The notes: a model not told the origin generated them from the sequence alone. Shown: positions 29,531 through 38,465, counted from the first letter of the stretch. The stretch: 64,000 nt of DNA from Pseudomonas nitroreducens (GCF_024170165.1 NZ_JALJXP010000006.1:124001-188000); one strand, 5' to 3'. Numbers and translations are program-made.

Positions 29531-30106
29531 TCAGTGCTTCGTGCCTTCCCAGGGGCAATAGCAGCCCACGGCCAGCGTATGGGTCGCGTTGACCTGGCGG
29601 CCGCCCACCAGGGCGTCAAGGATCGGCTCGATGAAGCTGTTGCCCGAGGTGCATACGGCGCCTTCGCTGTAGGGGCCGAAGTAGGCCAGCTGGCCCTGGG
29701 CATCCCAGATCGCCACGGCAGGGCTGGCGGGCAGTTGCTCGGCGCCGGGCAGCGAATCCAGCGCACGCATGGCGCCCAGCGTGTCGGGCAGGTGGCCGCG
29801 GCTGCCGGGCTTCTGCACGGCGAAGAATTCCACGCCCTGCGGGCCGAAGCGCTGGATCAGCTCGGCGAGGTGCTGCTGGTTGCCGACGTTGCACGGGCAG
29901 GCCGGGTCCCAGAAATGCACCAGGCGGATCTTGCCGGGACCGGCCAGCTGCGCGGGCAGCATCAGGTGGTCGCCGGAAAACAGCTGCGGCTGATGGCTGA
30001 ACGGACGGATGAAGCGGTTCTCGTACCACCAGTAGGTGGCGAGCAGCGCGCCCAGACAGAGCGCGGCGATCAGCCAGGTGAGCAGCGATTTTCGGCGTGA
30101 GGACAT
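29531..30106 (-). CDS. Membrane-anchored thioredoxin-like protein, DUF6436 type
   Basis: A 191-residue protein with one N-terminal membrane helix (LLTWLIAALCLGALLATYWW, about residues 8-27) and a periplasmic thioredoxin-fold-like domain. It has HFWDPACPCNVGNQQHLAEL, a CPC motif where thioredoxins carry CXXC, and VEFFAVQKPG plus SPAVAIWDAQGQLAYFGPYS later. A second Cys pair lies in VGCYCPWEG at the end. A thiol or copper role is possible but unproven. The start at MSSRRKSLL (30106) follows the membrane-anchor logic; a long upstream arginine-rich frame is not used. Confidence 0.82.
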   Translation of the reverse strand: MSSRRKSLLTWLIAALCLGALLATYWWYENRFIRPFSHQPQLFSGDHLMLPAQLAGPGKIRLVHFWDPACPCNVGNQQHLAELIQRFGPQGVEFFAVQKPGSRGHLPDTLGAMRALDSLPGAEQLPASPAVAIWDAQGQLAYFGPYSEGAVCTSGNSFIEPILDALVGGRQVNATHTLAVGCYCPWEGTKH

Positions 30107-30221
30107 GACGGCGACCAGTGACAGAGTCGGTAAGATAGCCGACAAGCTTGCCACGGGGGCGGGCGCGGCAGAATATCCCGCTGCCGCACGCGCTCTTGTC
30201 CACCCGCCTGCCAGAAGCGAA

Positions 30222-31166
30222 ATGCCCATGCCTGAAGCCTTCCAGCCCGATCTGCTGCGCAGCCTGCTGCGACCTCTGACCGCAGAGGCGAACGAGGTCG
30301 GCATCGCGCTGTACCAGCACTTCTACGGCCTGGACCTGCACGTCCGCCATCCGGGCCTGCAGAGTCGGCTGGGGACCTTCGAGGCTGGTGGCTACCAGAT
30401 CGCCGCACAGTACTGGCGACCGGTGCTGGCGCGCGGCACCGTGGTGCTGCTGCACGGTTACTATGACCACATGGGCCTGTACCGCCACGTGATCGACTGG
30501 GCGCTGGGCATGGGCTTCGCGGTGCTGGCCTGCGATCTGCCGGGGCACGGCCTGTCGGGCGGGGCTGCCGCCAGCATCGGCGACTTCGCCGAATACCAGG
30601 TGGTGTTGGGTGCGCTGTTGGGCCAGGCCCAGGCGCTGGACCTGCCGCAACCCTGGCATCTCTGTGGGCAGAGCACCGGCGGGGCGATCCTGCTGGACTA
30701 CCTGCTCACCGGCGCTCCACGCCCGGAGCTGGGTCGCACCATCCTGCTGGCGCCGCTGGTGCGACCGCGAGCCTGGGGCTGGTCGAAGTTCAGCTACCAG
30801 ATGCTGCGGCCCTTCGTGGACTCGATCCCGCGGCGCTTCAGCGAGAACTCCAACGACGCCGAATTCCTTTCCTTCCTGCGCGACCGTGATCCGCTGCAGC
30901 CGAAGATCCTGCCCACGGCCTGGGTTGGTGCGCTGGCGCGCTGGATTCCGCGCATCGAGGCGGCTGGCCACGGCGCGCAGAGCCTGCTGGTGGTGCAGGG
31001 CGACGCCGACGAGACAGTGGACTGGCGCTACAACCTGAAGGTGCTGGAAGACAAGTTCGAGAAGATCGAATGCCTGCTGCTCACTGGCGCGCGGCATCAC
31101 CTGGCGAACGAGAGCGAGACGTTGCGCAGGCGTTACTTCGATTTTCTCAGCGAGCGGATGGCGTAG
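30222..31166 (+). CDS. Alpha/beta hydrolase (lysophospholipase-like)
   Basis: A 314-residue serine hydrolase. VVLLHGYYDHMGLYRHVIDW is the oxyanion region and CDLPGHGLSGG follows. The nucleophile Ser is in LCGQSTGGA (GXSXG); the acid is probably Asp in VVQGDADETVDWRY and the base His in TGARHHLANE. This order fits the monoglyceride-lipase/lysophospholipase branch (Hydrolase_4). No signal peptide or membrane helix is seen. Two in-frame ATGs (30222, 30228) are candidates with a weak AGAAGCGA site. It is divergent from the DUF6436 gene. Substrate unknown. Confidence 0.85.
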   Translation: MPMPEAFQPDLLRSLLRPLTAEANEVGIALYQHFYGLDLHVRHPGLQSRLGTFEAGGYQIAAQYWRPVLARGTVVLLHGYYDHMGLYRHVIDWALGMGFAVLACDLPGHGLSGGAAASIGDFAEYQVVLGALLGQAQALDLPQPWHLCGQSTGGAILLDYLLTGAPRPELGRTILLAPLVRPRAWGWSKFSYQMLRPFVDSIPRRFSENSNDAEFLSFLRDRDPLQPKILPTAWVGALARWIPRIEAAGHGAQSLLVVQGDADETVDWRYNLKVLEDKFEKIECLLLTGARHHLANESETLRRRYFDFLSERMA

Positions 31167-31319
31167 CGGGGATGGCGCGAAAGCGGGAGCCGCTGTAGTC
31201 GAGGGTGTGTCCTTCACTCCTTGCGCCATGATCCTCAGGCGCCACCCTCTGTACAGCGGGTGCCATTCTAGGGGGGACGTTCCTCGGAGTGGTCCGCAAG
31301 CAGTGTCAGAAAATTCTGG

Positions 31320-32060
31320 TCACTCGCCCCCGGCAGGCGCCGCCAAACCCGCCTTGAGGGCCGCCAGGGCGGCACGATAGTAATTGCGCCCTGCCGGTGA
31401 TTCGCTGAAGTCGGCGAACTGGCCCAGCTCGGCATCGCTCAGGCCGCGATAGACGTACAGCAGGGTATTGTCGAGATCGGCGCCGATCTGGCTCATCAGC
31501 TTCTGCCGCTGGCCTTCGAGCATGCCCTGGGTGGTGCCGCCGCCGAGCAGGCCGGGGAGCATCTGGCTGAGGCTGTCGGCCGCCACGCTGGCGAGCGCCA
31601 GGCTGACTTCGGCGCCTGCCTCGCGGGCCGGCAGAATCTGGCTCAGGCGGTGGACGATCTGCTGGCGCTCATTGCTGGCCTGCTGGCGCGGCAGGCCGTT
31701 GGCGTATTTCTGCAGCTGGTCGCTGCGGGTGGCCAGGGTCTCGGCGCCGGCGACCTTGCGGCCCAGTGGGGATTCGAAGAAGTTCACCGCCGCGGTGCTG
31801 TCCGGCAGGTTCTGGCGCAGGCCGTTGAGGGCGCGCTGATCGATGTCGGCGGGGGCGAAGCGCTGGTTGCTGTTGTCCACCAGCGTCTGGTACAGCGCCG
31901 GCGGCAGGTTGCCCTGGTAGCGCTTCTGCGCGGCGTGCAGGGCGTCATTGAAGTGCGCTCGCTGTTCCGGCCAGCCGGCGGCCTGGTACAGGCGCTGGTA
32001 GTTGTCGGCCAGGGCAGGCATGCCCAGTACAAGAAGGGTGAGGGCCAGCAGTACGCGCAT
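31320..32060 (-). CDS. Exported DUF2059-like protein
   Basis: A 246-residue secreted protein. Signal peptide MRVLLALTLLVLGMPALA, then a helical chain carrying the motif F-x-ESP-x-GR twice (FFESPLGRKVAGAE and FSESPAGRNYYRAAL). This recurring motif is the mark of DUF2059 proteins, so the chain looks like two related halves. GGAG lies before the start. No enzymatic residues are recognisable. It is divergent from the oxygenase gene at 32161. Function unknown. Confidence 0.83.
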   Translation of the reverse strand: MRVLLALTLLVLGMPALADNYQRLYQAAGWPEQRAHFNDALHAAQKRYQGNLPPALYQTLVDNSNQRFAPADIDQRALNGLRQNLPDSTAAVNFFESPLGRKVAGAETLATRSDQLQKYANGLPRQQASNERQQIVHRLSQILPAREAGAEVSLALASVAADSLSQMLPGLLGGGTTQGMLEGQRQKLMSQIGADLDNTLLYVYRGLSDAELGQFADFSESPAGRNYYRAALAALKAGLAAPAGGE

Positions 32061-32160
32061 TGCAACTCCTTTTGGGCGGCAGGGTTCACTCGCCGGGGGC
32101 TATTGTCGGCAAGGCTTGCCCCGCTTGTCGAGACACTGGCGCCGGACGTTACAATGCGCG

Positions 32161-32784
32161 ATGTATTTCGACGCCGATTCTCCCGTCCTGCGTCGCATTG
32201 TGGATGACCTCGCCGACAAGGGCTGGTCGCAGCAGGACGCCTTCCTTCCCGACGCCCTGATCGCCCAGCTGGCGACGGAATGCCGTGCCCGCGACGCGGC
32301 CGGCAAGCTGGCTGCCGCCGCCATCGGCCGGGGTGACGGGCAGGCCGTGCGCGAAGGGGTTCGCGGCGACCGCATCCAGTGGCTCGAGCCCGGCCAGTCC
32401 GAGGCCTGCGACCTCTACCTGGGTGCGCTGGACGCGCTGCGCCAGCAGATCAATCGCTCGCTGTACCTGGGGCTGGAGGACTTCGAAGGGCATTTCGCGC
32501 TTTATCCGCCGGGGGCGTTCTACCAGAAGCACCTGGACCGCTTTCGCGATGATGATCGTCGCACCCTCTCCGTGGTGTTCTACCTCAACCGCGACTGGCC
32601 GGTAGCGCAGGGCGGCGAATTGCGGATGTACCTGCCCGACGAACGGACGCTGGATCTGCCGCCGCTGGCTGGCCGGCTGGTGGTGTTCCTCTCCGCCGAG
32701 TTCCCCCATGAGGTACTGCCGGCCACCCATGAGCGCCTGTCTCTCACCGGCTGGTTCCGCCGCCGTGGCGACGCCCTGCGCTGA
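32161..32784 (+). CDS. 2-oxoglutarate-Fe(II) dioxygenase (prolyl-4-hydroxylase-like fold)
   Basis: A 207-residue cytosolic non-haem iron enzyme. The HxD metal pair is in FYQKHLDRF, the distal His in AEFPHEVLPATHER and the oxoglutarate-binding Arg just after it (ERLSLTGWFRR). FALYPPGAFY and LSVVFYLNRDWP are typical of the SM-20/EGL-9-like bacterial group, some of which hydroxylate elongation factor Tu or a ribosomal protein. The ATG at 32161 gives the conserved length; weak ribosome-binding site. Substrate not readable. Confidence 0.9.
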   Translation: MYFDADSPVLRRIVDDLADKGWSQQDAFLPDALIAQLATECRARDAAGKLAAAAIGRGDGQAVREGVRGDRIQWLEPGQSEACDLYLGALDALRQQINRSLYLGLEDFEGHFALYPPGAFYQKHLDRFRDDDRRTLSVVFYLNRDWPVAQGGELRMYLPDERTLDLPPLAGRLVVFLSAEFPHEVLPATHERLSLTGWFRRRGDALR

Positions 32785-32796
32785 ACCCCGAAGGGG

Positions 32797-33345
32797 TCAG
32801 TGGCCCCAGATCTTCAGGGTGCCGCTGATGTCCTGGATGTCGCGCACTTCGATACTTCCCAGCTTGCCGCCGCCCACGTAGAGGTCGCCGGCCACGCGCA
32901 GGCGGATGGTCTGCGACGGCAGCCCGCTGGCGTTGAGCTGCTGGTTGATGGTGGTCAGGTCGGGCAGGGTGAGTGCCAGTTGCTGCTGGCCGCCGGCGCC
33001 CTGCACCACGTCCACCTGCAGAGTCGGCTGCTCGATGCCGAAGATCGGCAGGCTCAGGCCCAGCTGCGCAGGCCCGTAGGGCAGGCTGCCGCCACGCCCG
33101 TCGGGGCAGTCGCCGGCACTTACGCAACCGTTGTCGATGAATACGTTGCGCAGCGAGACACTGCCGCCGTCATCCCTCCACGCCACGCTGTCCATGTGTG
33201 CCAGCACGTCGGCGCGGATGCTGATGCCGTCCTGGCCGGTGACGGCGCCCAGGTGCTCGTTGTCCAGCGCCTGGAGTTCGGCGAAGGCCAGCGGCAGATA
33301 GGACAGTGCGGCGAAGGTGGCGGTGCAGAGCAAGAGACGAGGCAT
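32797..33345 (-). CDS. Exported protein with DUF6160-like N-terminus
   Basis: A 182-residue exported protein. Signal peptide MPRLLLCTATFAALSYLPLAFA followed by ELQALDNEHLGAVTGQDGIS, the start found in small Pseudomonas surface proteins annotated as DUF6160 or FilA-like. The rest is beta-rich with repeated hydrophobic/polar alternation (LQVDVVQGAGGQQQLALTLP, LYVGGGKLGSIEVRDIQDIS). GGAG precedes the start at 33345. It converges with the oxygenase gene (12 nt gap). Function unknown; a pilus- or surface-associated role is only a family hint. Confidence 0.78.
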   Translation of the reverse strand: MPRLLLCTATFAALSYLPLAFAELQALDNEHLGAVTGQDGISIRADVLAHMDSVAWRDDGGSVSLRNVFIDNGCVSAGDCPDGRGGSLPYGPAQLGLSLPIFGIEQPTLQVDVVQGAGGQQQLALTLPDLTTINQQLNASGLPSQTIRLRVAGDLYVGGGKLGSIEVRDIQDISGTLKIWGH

Positions 33346-33611
33346 GACGAGGGCTCCATGGCGATTGGCCGATGCGCGAGTCTGGGTGGCGGCCTGCCGG
33401 GCAGCCAGTGCCGGACGGCTGTTCCCGTCGAAGGTTGTGCTCGGGGCCGGCACCGCTGGCTGCCGACGACCGGCGCGCCGCTCAAGGACCCGACTTTCGG
33501 CGGGTCGGAAACCTGTTGCGACAGACGCGCCGATGGAAGTTGCGTTACCCGGCGTGACCGGCAAACGGCGAGCGGCTAGTCTGTCCCCTTCCAAAAGGGA
33601 GTGATTCGCCT

Positions 33612-34106
33612 ATGCAGAAGGTTCTCGTCAGCCGCTGCCTGCTTGGCCATCGCGTCCGCTACGACGGCGGCGCGCACGGGCCGTTCGACCTGCTCTCGCG
33701 CTGGCTGGACCAGGGGCGGGTGGTGGCGCTGTGTCCGGAGGTCGCCGGCGGCCTGCCGACGCCCCGCGCCCCGGCGGAGATCCCTGGCGGCCAGGGCATG
33801 GCGGTGCTGGAGCGCGCCCGCCCGGTGATGACGGTGGAAGGCGAGGACGTCAGCGACGCCTTCCTGCTCGGTGCCGAGGAAGCCATGGCGCTGGTGCGCC
33901 GTCACGACATCCGCCTGGCGGTGCTCAAGGCGCGCAGCCCTTCCTGCGGCAACCGCGAGAACTACGATGGCAGCTTCAGCGGCCAGAAGGTTGCCGGCGA
34001 AGGCGTCACCGCTGCTGCCCTCAAACGCATGGGCGTGCTGGTGTTCAGTGAGGAAGAGCTGGACGCCGCCGCTGTCTGTCTGGCCGGGCTGGAAGCCGGA
34101 GGCTAG
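33612..34106 (+). CDS. DUF523 family protein
   Basis: A 164-residue cytosolic protein. The family Cys residues are in VSRCLLGHRVRYDG, ALCPEVAGGLPTPR and KARSPSCGNRENYDG, with the conserved GVTAAAL and VFSEEEL near the end. The Cys pattern suggests a metal or thiol centre. Stand-alone DUF523 proteins have no settled function. AGGGAG lies upstream at normal distance. Confidence 0.88.
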   Translation: MQKVLVSRCLLGHRVRYDGGAHGPFDLLSRWLDQGRVVALCPEVAGGLPTPRAPAEIPGGQGMAVLERARPVMTVEGEDVSDAFLLGAEEAMALVRRHDIRLAVLKARSPSCGNRENYDGSFSGQKVAGEGVTAAALKRMGVLVFSEEELDAAAVCLAGLEAGG

Positions 34107-34248
34107 AGCGGCCGCCGACACTCGAAGACGCACTATTTCCCTTGAGCCTGACGCCCTGGCGCCTATGCTTGTCCGTTCCATGCGGAAAAGCGGGGCCGGC
34201 CTGAGCGGGACCTTCGCCTTTTCGATTTCCATGTAGAAGGAGAAGAAC

Positions 34249-34680
34249 ATGAGAACCATGCTGCCTTGCCTCGGCCTTGTCGCGCTGCTTGCCGGTACTT
34301 CCGCCATCGCCGCGGAAATCCCGCGCACCCCGGCCCCGGAAGGCGCCAAGGTGTACTTCATCGAGCCGGCCGACGGGGCCACGGTGGACAAGACCTTCAC
34401 CGTCAAATTCGGCCTCAAGGGCATGGGGGTCGCGCCAGCGGGCGTGGATGCGCCGGCCACCGGCCACCACCACCTGCTGATCGACCTTAAGGAGCAGCCG
34501 GCGATGAACATGCCGCTGCCGATGACCGACCAGATCAAGCACTTCGGCAAGGGCCAGACCGAGACCCAGGTGACCCTGCCGCCGGGCAAGCACACCCTGC
34601 AGTTGCTGGTGGGCGACAAGAACCACGTGCCGTTCGACCCGCCGGTGGAGTCGCAAAAGATCACCGTCAACGTGAAGTGA
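34249..34680 (+). CDS. Exported DUF4399 protein
   Basis: A 143-residue periplasmic protein. The signal peptide MRTMLPCLGLVALLAGTSAIA precedes a DUF4399 domain with KVYFIEPADGATVDKTFTV, GHHHLLID and LPPGKHTLQLLVGDKNHVP. The His cluster and beta-sandwich-like pattern suggest binding of a metal or small ligand, not demonstrated. GAAGGAG precedes the ATG. It is convergent with serA and shares a bidirectional terminator. Confidence 0.88.
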   Translation: MRTMLPCLGLVALLAGTSAIAAEIPRTPAPEGAKVYFIEPADGATVDKTFTVKFGLKGMGVAPAGVDAPATGHHHLLIDLKEQPAMNMPLPMTDQIKHFGKGQTETQVTLPPGKHTLQLLVGDKNHVPFDPPVESQKITVNVK

Positions 34681-34696
34681 TCTTTCCCCAGGCATG

Positions 34697-34724
34697 AAAA
34701 AAGGAGGCCGAAGCCTCCTTTTTT
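34697..34724. terminator. Bidirectional terminator between DUF4399 gene and serA
   Basis: AAAAAAGGAGGC (34697-34708), CGAA loop, GCCTCCTTTTTT (34713-34724). Serves both convergent genes. Confidence 0.93.
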
Positions 34725-34742
34725 CTTGCCACCGGGCAGCGC

Positions 34743-35972
34743 TTAGAACAGAACGCGGCTGCGGATGGTGCCGTTCACGTGCTGCAGCTTCTCCAGCGCC
34801 AGGTCCGAGTACTCGGCGTCGACGTCGATCACCACGTAGCCGACCTTGTCGTTGGTCTGCAGGTACTGGCCGGAGATGTTGATGCCGTTGTCGGCGAACA
34901 CCTTGTTGATCTCGCTCATCACACCCGGAATGTTTTCGTGAATGTGCAGCAGGCGGTGCTTGCCCGGGTGCGACGGCAGGGCCACTTCCGGGAAGTTGAC
35001 GGAAGAAACCGAGGTACCGTTGTCGCTGTACTTGACCAGCTTCTCGGCCACTTCCAGGCCGATGTTGGCCTGGGCTTCGGCGGTGGAGCCGCCGATGTGC
35101 GGGGTCAGGATCACGCGATCCAGGCCGCGCAGCGGGCTTTCGAACTCGTCGTCGTTGGACTTGGGCTCGACCGGGAACACGTCGATGGCGGCGCCGATCA
35201 GGTGCTCGTCCTTGATCGCGGCGGCCAGGTGGTCCAGTTCGACCACGGTGCCACGGGCGGCGTTGATCAGGATGCCGCCTTTCTTGATGGCGCGGATTTC
35301 CTTCTCGCCGATCATCCACTGGGTGGACGGCAGTTCCGGTACGTGCAGCGAGACGATGTCGGACATGCCGAGCAGCTCGTGCAGGTTGCCGACCTGCTGG
35401 GCGTTACCCAGCGGCAGCTTGGTCACGGTGTCGTAGAAGAACACCTGCATGCCCAGTGCTTCGGCCAGGACCGAGAGCTGGGTGCCGATCGAGCCGTAGC
35501 CGACGATGCCCAGCTTCTTGCCGCGGATCTCGAAGGAGTTGGCCGCGGACTTGATCCAGCCGCCGCGGTGGCAGGAGGCGTTCTTCTCCGGAATGCCGCG
35601 CAGCAGCAGGATGGCCTCGGCCAGCACCAGTTCGGCGACCGAACGGGTGTTGGAGTAGGGCGCGTTGAACACGGCGATGCCGCGCTCGCGGGCCGCGTTC
35701 AGGTTGACCTGGTTGGTGCCGATGCAGAAGCAGCCGACGGCGATCAGCTTCTTGGCAGCGTCGAAGACTTCTTCGGTCAGCTGGGTGCGGGAGCGGATAC
35801 CGATGAAGTGGGCATCGGCAATCTTTTCCTTCAGCTCGTCACCGGACAGTGCGGTCTTGAGGTACTCGATGTTGGAGTAGCCGGCCGCCTTGAGGGTGTC
35901 GACGGCGTTCTGGTGCACGCCTTCAAGGAGAAGGAATTTGATCTTGCTCTTGTCGAGAGAAGTCTTGCTCAT
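34743..35972 (-). CDS. serA: D-3-phosphoglycerate dehydrogenase
   Basis: A 409-residue enzyme for the first step of serine synthesis. Rossmann domain GIVGYGSIGTQLSVLAEALG; catalytic Arg in NAARGTVVELDHL, Glu in VEPKSNDDEFES and His in TPHIGGSTAEAQ; C-terminal ACT domain (about residues 335-409, HRLLHIHENIPGVMSEINKV) for serine feedback. Length and domain order match the E. coli-type SerA. Such enzymes also reduce 2-oxoglutarate to D-2-hydroxyglutarate. The divergent gene encodes the dehydrogenase that oxidises it back. That coupling is established in Pseudomonas (P. stutzeri work) and explains the gene pair. Confidence 0.96.
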   Translation of the reverse strand: MSKTSLDKSKIKFLLLEGVHQNAVDTLKAAGYSNIEYLKTALSGDELKEKIADAHFIGIRSRTQLTEEVFDAAKKLIAVGCFCIGTNQVNLNAARERGIAVFNAPYSNTRSVAELVLAEAILLLRGIPEKNASCHRGGWIKSAANSFEIRGKKLGIVGYGSIGTQLSVLAEALGMQVFFYDTVTKLPLGNAQQVGNLHELLGMSDIVSLHVPELPSTQWMIGEKEIRAIKKGGILINAARGTVVELDHLAAAIKDEHLIGAAIDVFPVEPKSNDDEFESPLRGLDRVILTPHIGGSTAEAQANIGLEVAEKLVKYSDNGTSVSSVNFPEVALPSHPGKHRLLHIHENIPGVMSEINKVFADNGINISGQYLQTNDKVGYVVIDVDAEYSDLALEKLQHVNGTIRSRVLF

Positions 35973-36011
35973 CTGCTTTGAACCTGTAGTCCCGGAGTGT
36001 GGCGAGAAATT

Positions 36012-36127
36012 GAACAGCTCAGGCCGGACCGGCCGGTGCCAAGCTTGGCGCCAGGTGGCGATCTGCGTGGGGTGCGTATGCTAGCATGTTCTCCCTTTTC
36101 CTTGCCCGGTTGCGACCTGAGCTGTTC
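36012..36127. promoter_or_regulatory. serA/D2HGDH divergent promoter region with framing inverted repeats
   Basis: GAACAGCTCAGG (36012-36023) and CCTGAGCTGTTC (36116-36127) are perfect 12-bp inverted copies framing the region. Inside are the near-palindrome GGTGCCAAGCTTGGCGCC (36035-36052, one mismatch pair) and the 10-bp palindrome ATGCTAGCAT (36078-36087), which includes the -10-like TATGCT. Confidence 0.5.
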
Positions 36128-36162
36128 TCAGGACGACCATGAACCATTTGAGAGTTCCTCCA

Positions 36163-37557
36163 ATGACCCGCGACGCCCTGATCGAATCGCTCAAGCCCCT
36201 GCTGGATGCTGGGAAGCTGCTGACAGACGCCGATTCCCTCGAGACCTATGGCAAGGATTGGACCAAGCATTTCGCCCCGGCGCCCCTGGCGATCGCCTTC
36301 CCCAAGAGCACCGAGCAGGTCCAGGCCATCGTCCGTTGGGCCAATGAGCACAAGGTCGCGCTGGTTCCCTCGGGTGGCCGTACCGGTCTCTCCGCCGCCG
36401 CTGTCGCCGCCAATGGCGAAGTGGTCGTGGCCTTCGACTACATGAACAAGGTGCTGGAATTCAACGAATTCGACCGCACCGTGGTCTGCCAGCCGGGGGT
36501 GATCACCAAGCAGCTGCAGACCTTCGCCGAAGAGCACGGCCTGTATTACCCGGTGGACTTCGCATCGTCCGGTTCCAGCCAGATTGGCGGCAACATCGGC
36601 ACCAATGCCGGCGGTATCAAGGTCATTCGCTACGGCATGACCCGCAACTGGGTGGCCGGCATGAAGGTCGTCACCGGCAAGGGCGACCTGCTGGAACTGA
36701 ACAAGGACCTGATCAAGAACGCCACCGGCTACGACCTGCGCCAGCTGTTCATCGGCGCCGAAGGCACCCTGGGCTTCGTGGTTGAGGCCACCATGCGCCT
36801 GGAGCGCCAGCCGAAGAACCTCACCGCGATGGTTCTCGGTACTCCGGACTTCGATTCGATCATGCCGGTGCTGCACGCCTTCCAGAACAAGCTGGACCTG
36901 ACCGCCTTCGAGTTCTTCTCCGACAAGGCCCTGGCCAAGATCATGGCCCGTGGCGACGTGCCGCCGGCCTTCGAGACCGACTGCCCGTTCTATGCCCTGC
37001 TGGAATTCGAGGCGAGCACCGAGGAAGTGGCCAACGAGGCGCTGGCGACTTTCGAGCATTGTGTAGAGCAGGGTTGGGTCCTCGACGGCGTGATGAGCCA
37101 GAGCGAACAGCAGCTGCAGAACCTGTGGAAGCTGCGCGAGTACATCTCCGAGACCATCTCCCACTGGACGCCGTACAAGAACGACATCTCCGTCACCGTC
37201 GGCAAGGTTCCGGCCTTCCTCAAGGACATCGACGACATCGTCGCGGCCAACTACCCCGACTTCGAAGTCGTCTGGTTCGGCCACATCGGCGACGGCAACC
37301 TGCATCTGAATATCCTCAAGCCCGAAAACCTGACCAAGGACGAGTTCTTCGCCAAGTGCGCGACCGTCAACAAGTGGGTGTTCGAGACCGTGCAGAAGTA
37401 CAACGGCTCGATCTCGGCCGAGCACGGCGTGGGCATGACCAAGCGCGATTACCTGGGTTACTCTCGCTCCGAGGCTGAAATCGGCTACATGAAGGCGGTG
37501 AAGGCGGTGTTCGACCCGAACGGGATCATGAACCCCGGCAAGATCTTCGCCGAATAA
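36163..37557 (+). CDS. D-2-hydroxyglutarate dehydrogenase (FAD, metal-dependent)
   Basis: A 464-residue flavoenzyme oxidising D-2-hydroxyglutarate to 2-oxoglutarate. N-terminal FAD_binding_4 (VPSGGRTGLSAAAVAANGEV, SGSSQIGGNIGTNAGGIKVI) and C-terminal FAD-oxidase domain. With the start at 36163 the metal site falls at His374, His381 (GHIGDGNLHLN), Glu420 and His421 (SAEHGVGM). These are the residue numbers I remember for the characterised P. aeruginosa enzyme, so this start is preferred over an in-frame ATG at 36139. It is divergent from serA, whose side product is its substrate. Electrons probably go to ETF (family knowledge). Confidence 0.93.
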   Translation: MTRDALIESLKPLLDAGKLLTDADSLETYGKDWTKHFAPAPLAIAFPKSTEQVQAIVRWANEHKVALVPSGGRTGLSAAAVAANGEVVVAFDYMNKVLEFNEFDRTVVCQPGVITKQLQTFAEEHGLYYPVDFASSGSSQIGGNIGTNAGGIKVIRYGMTRNWVAGMKVVTGKGDLLELNKDLIKNATGYDLRQLFIGAEGTLGFVVEATMRLERQPKNLTAMVLGTPDFDSIMPVLHAFQNKLDLTAFEFFSDKALAKIMARGDVPPAFETDCPFYALLEFEASTEEVANEALATFEHCVEQGWVLDGVMSQSEQQLQNLWKLREYISETISHWTPYKNDISVTVGKVPAFLKDIDDIVAANYPDFEVVWFGHIGDGNLHLNILKPENLTKDEFFAKCATVNKWVFETVQKYNGSISAEHGVGMTKRDYLGYSRSEAEIGYMKAVKAVFDPNGIMNPGKIFAE

Positions 37558-37715
37558 GCTGCTGTATCCAGAAGGGCCGGTTCTTTGGATAGAGGGGCCG
37601 GCCCTTCGCACGTCAGCGTCACAGGAAGTGGCGCGTGCGCCGGCAGGATGCGGGCAACCGCACGGGATCACGAGCCCCGCGCGGATCATCTCTTCCATGC
37701 GTTCAGGAGTCGGTC

Positions 37716-38381
37716 ATGAGTTACCAGCATCAGTACGTCGATGGCACCCCGATCCATTTCACCCTGGGCAAGGTGGTCTGCGTCGGCCGCAACTACGCGG
37801 AGCACGCCAAGGAGCTGAACAACCCGGTACCGACCGAGCCGCTGCTGTTCATCAAACCCGGTTCCTGCACCGTCTCCCACGCCGGCGGCTTCGCCATTCC
37901 GGAAGATCGTGGTTCGGTGCACTACGAGGCGGAAATCGCCGTGCTGATCGGCAAACCGCTGTCGCGCAAGCCGAGTACCGAGGAAGTGCTGGACGCCATT
38001 TCCGGCTACGCCCCGGCGCTGGACCTGACCCTGCGTGACGTGCAGGCCAAGCTGAAGGAAAAGGGCCTGCCCTGGGAGCTGGCCAAGTCCTTCGACGGCG
38101 CCTTCGTGCTGGCGCCCTTCGTCAGCGCCGACCACTTCCCGGACCCGACCGACATCGGCATCCGCCTGGTGATCGACGGCGAAGTCCGCCAGGACGGCAA
38201 CAGCCGCGACATGCTCAACCCCATCGTGCCGCTGATCCAGCATATCTGCGGGCATTTCTCGCTGCAGCCGGGCGACGTGGTGTCCACCGGTACTCCGGTC
38301 GGCGTCGGCCCGCTCACGAGCGGCAGTGACGTGGTGCTGGAACTTCCCGGCGCCAGCCGCTTCGAAAGCCGCGTGCTTTAA
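37716..38381 (+). CDS. Fumarylacetoacetate-hydrolase-family protein (acylpyruvase-like)
   Basis: A 221-residue metal-dependent hydrolase or decarboxylase. VVCVGRNYAEHAKELNNPVP, LLFIKPGSC and the metal-binding E-x-E in VHYEAEIAVLIGKPL are seen, with GDVVSTGTPVGVGPL at the end. This compact form resembles FAHD1/YcgM, which act on acylpyruvates or oxaloacetate. CAGGAG lies before 37716. It follows the D2HGDH gene in the same direction, with a GAAGGGCCGG/CCGGCCCTTC hairpin (37571-37607, no T-run) between them. Substrate unknown. Confidence 0.88.
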   Translation: MSYQHQYVDGTPIHFTLGKVVCVGRNYAEHAKELNNPVPTEPLLFIKPGSCTVSHAGGFAIPEDRGSVHYEAEIAVLIGKPLSRKPSTEEVLDAISGYAPALDLTLRDVQAKLKEKGLPWELAKSFDGAFVLAPFVSADHFPDPTDIGIRLVIDGEVRQDGNSRDMLNPIVPLIQHICGHFSLQPGDVVSTGTPVGVGPLTSGSDVVLELPGASRFESRVL

Positions 38382-38396
38382 CTCCGTTGTCCCGCC

Positions 38397-38421
38397 GAAG
38401 GCCGCCGTTTGTGCGGCCTTC
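38397..38421 (+). terminator. Probable terminator after the FAH-family gene
   Basis: GAAGGCCGC (38397-38405) pairs with GCGGCCTTC (38413-38421); GCTTGTTG follows, a weak U-tract. Confidence 0.55.
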
Positions 38422-38465
38422 GCTTGTTGCGGGGCACCTTGCCGTGCAGACCAACAAGAGTCGTC

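Noticed and set aside
36139-36162. Earlier ATG for the D-2-hydroxyglutarate dehydrogenase
   Set aside because: Residue numbering of the metal ligands agrees with the characterised enzyme only if translation starts at 36163, though the earlier start cannot be fully excluded.
37571-37607. Hairpin after the D-2-hydroxyglutarate dehydrogenase gene as a terminator
   Set aside because: The stem is good but the loop is long (17 nt) and there is no T-run; noted only as a hairpin.
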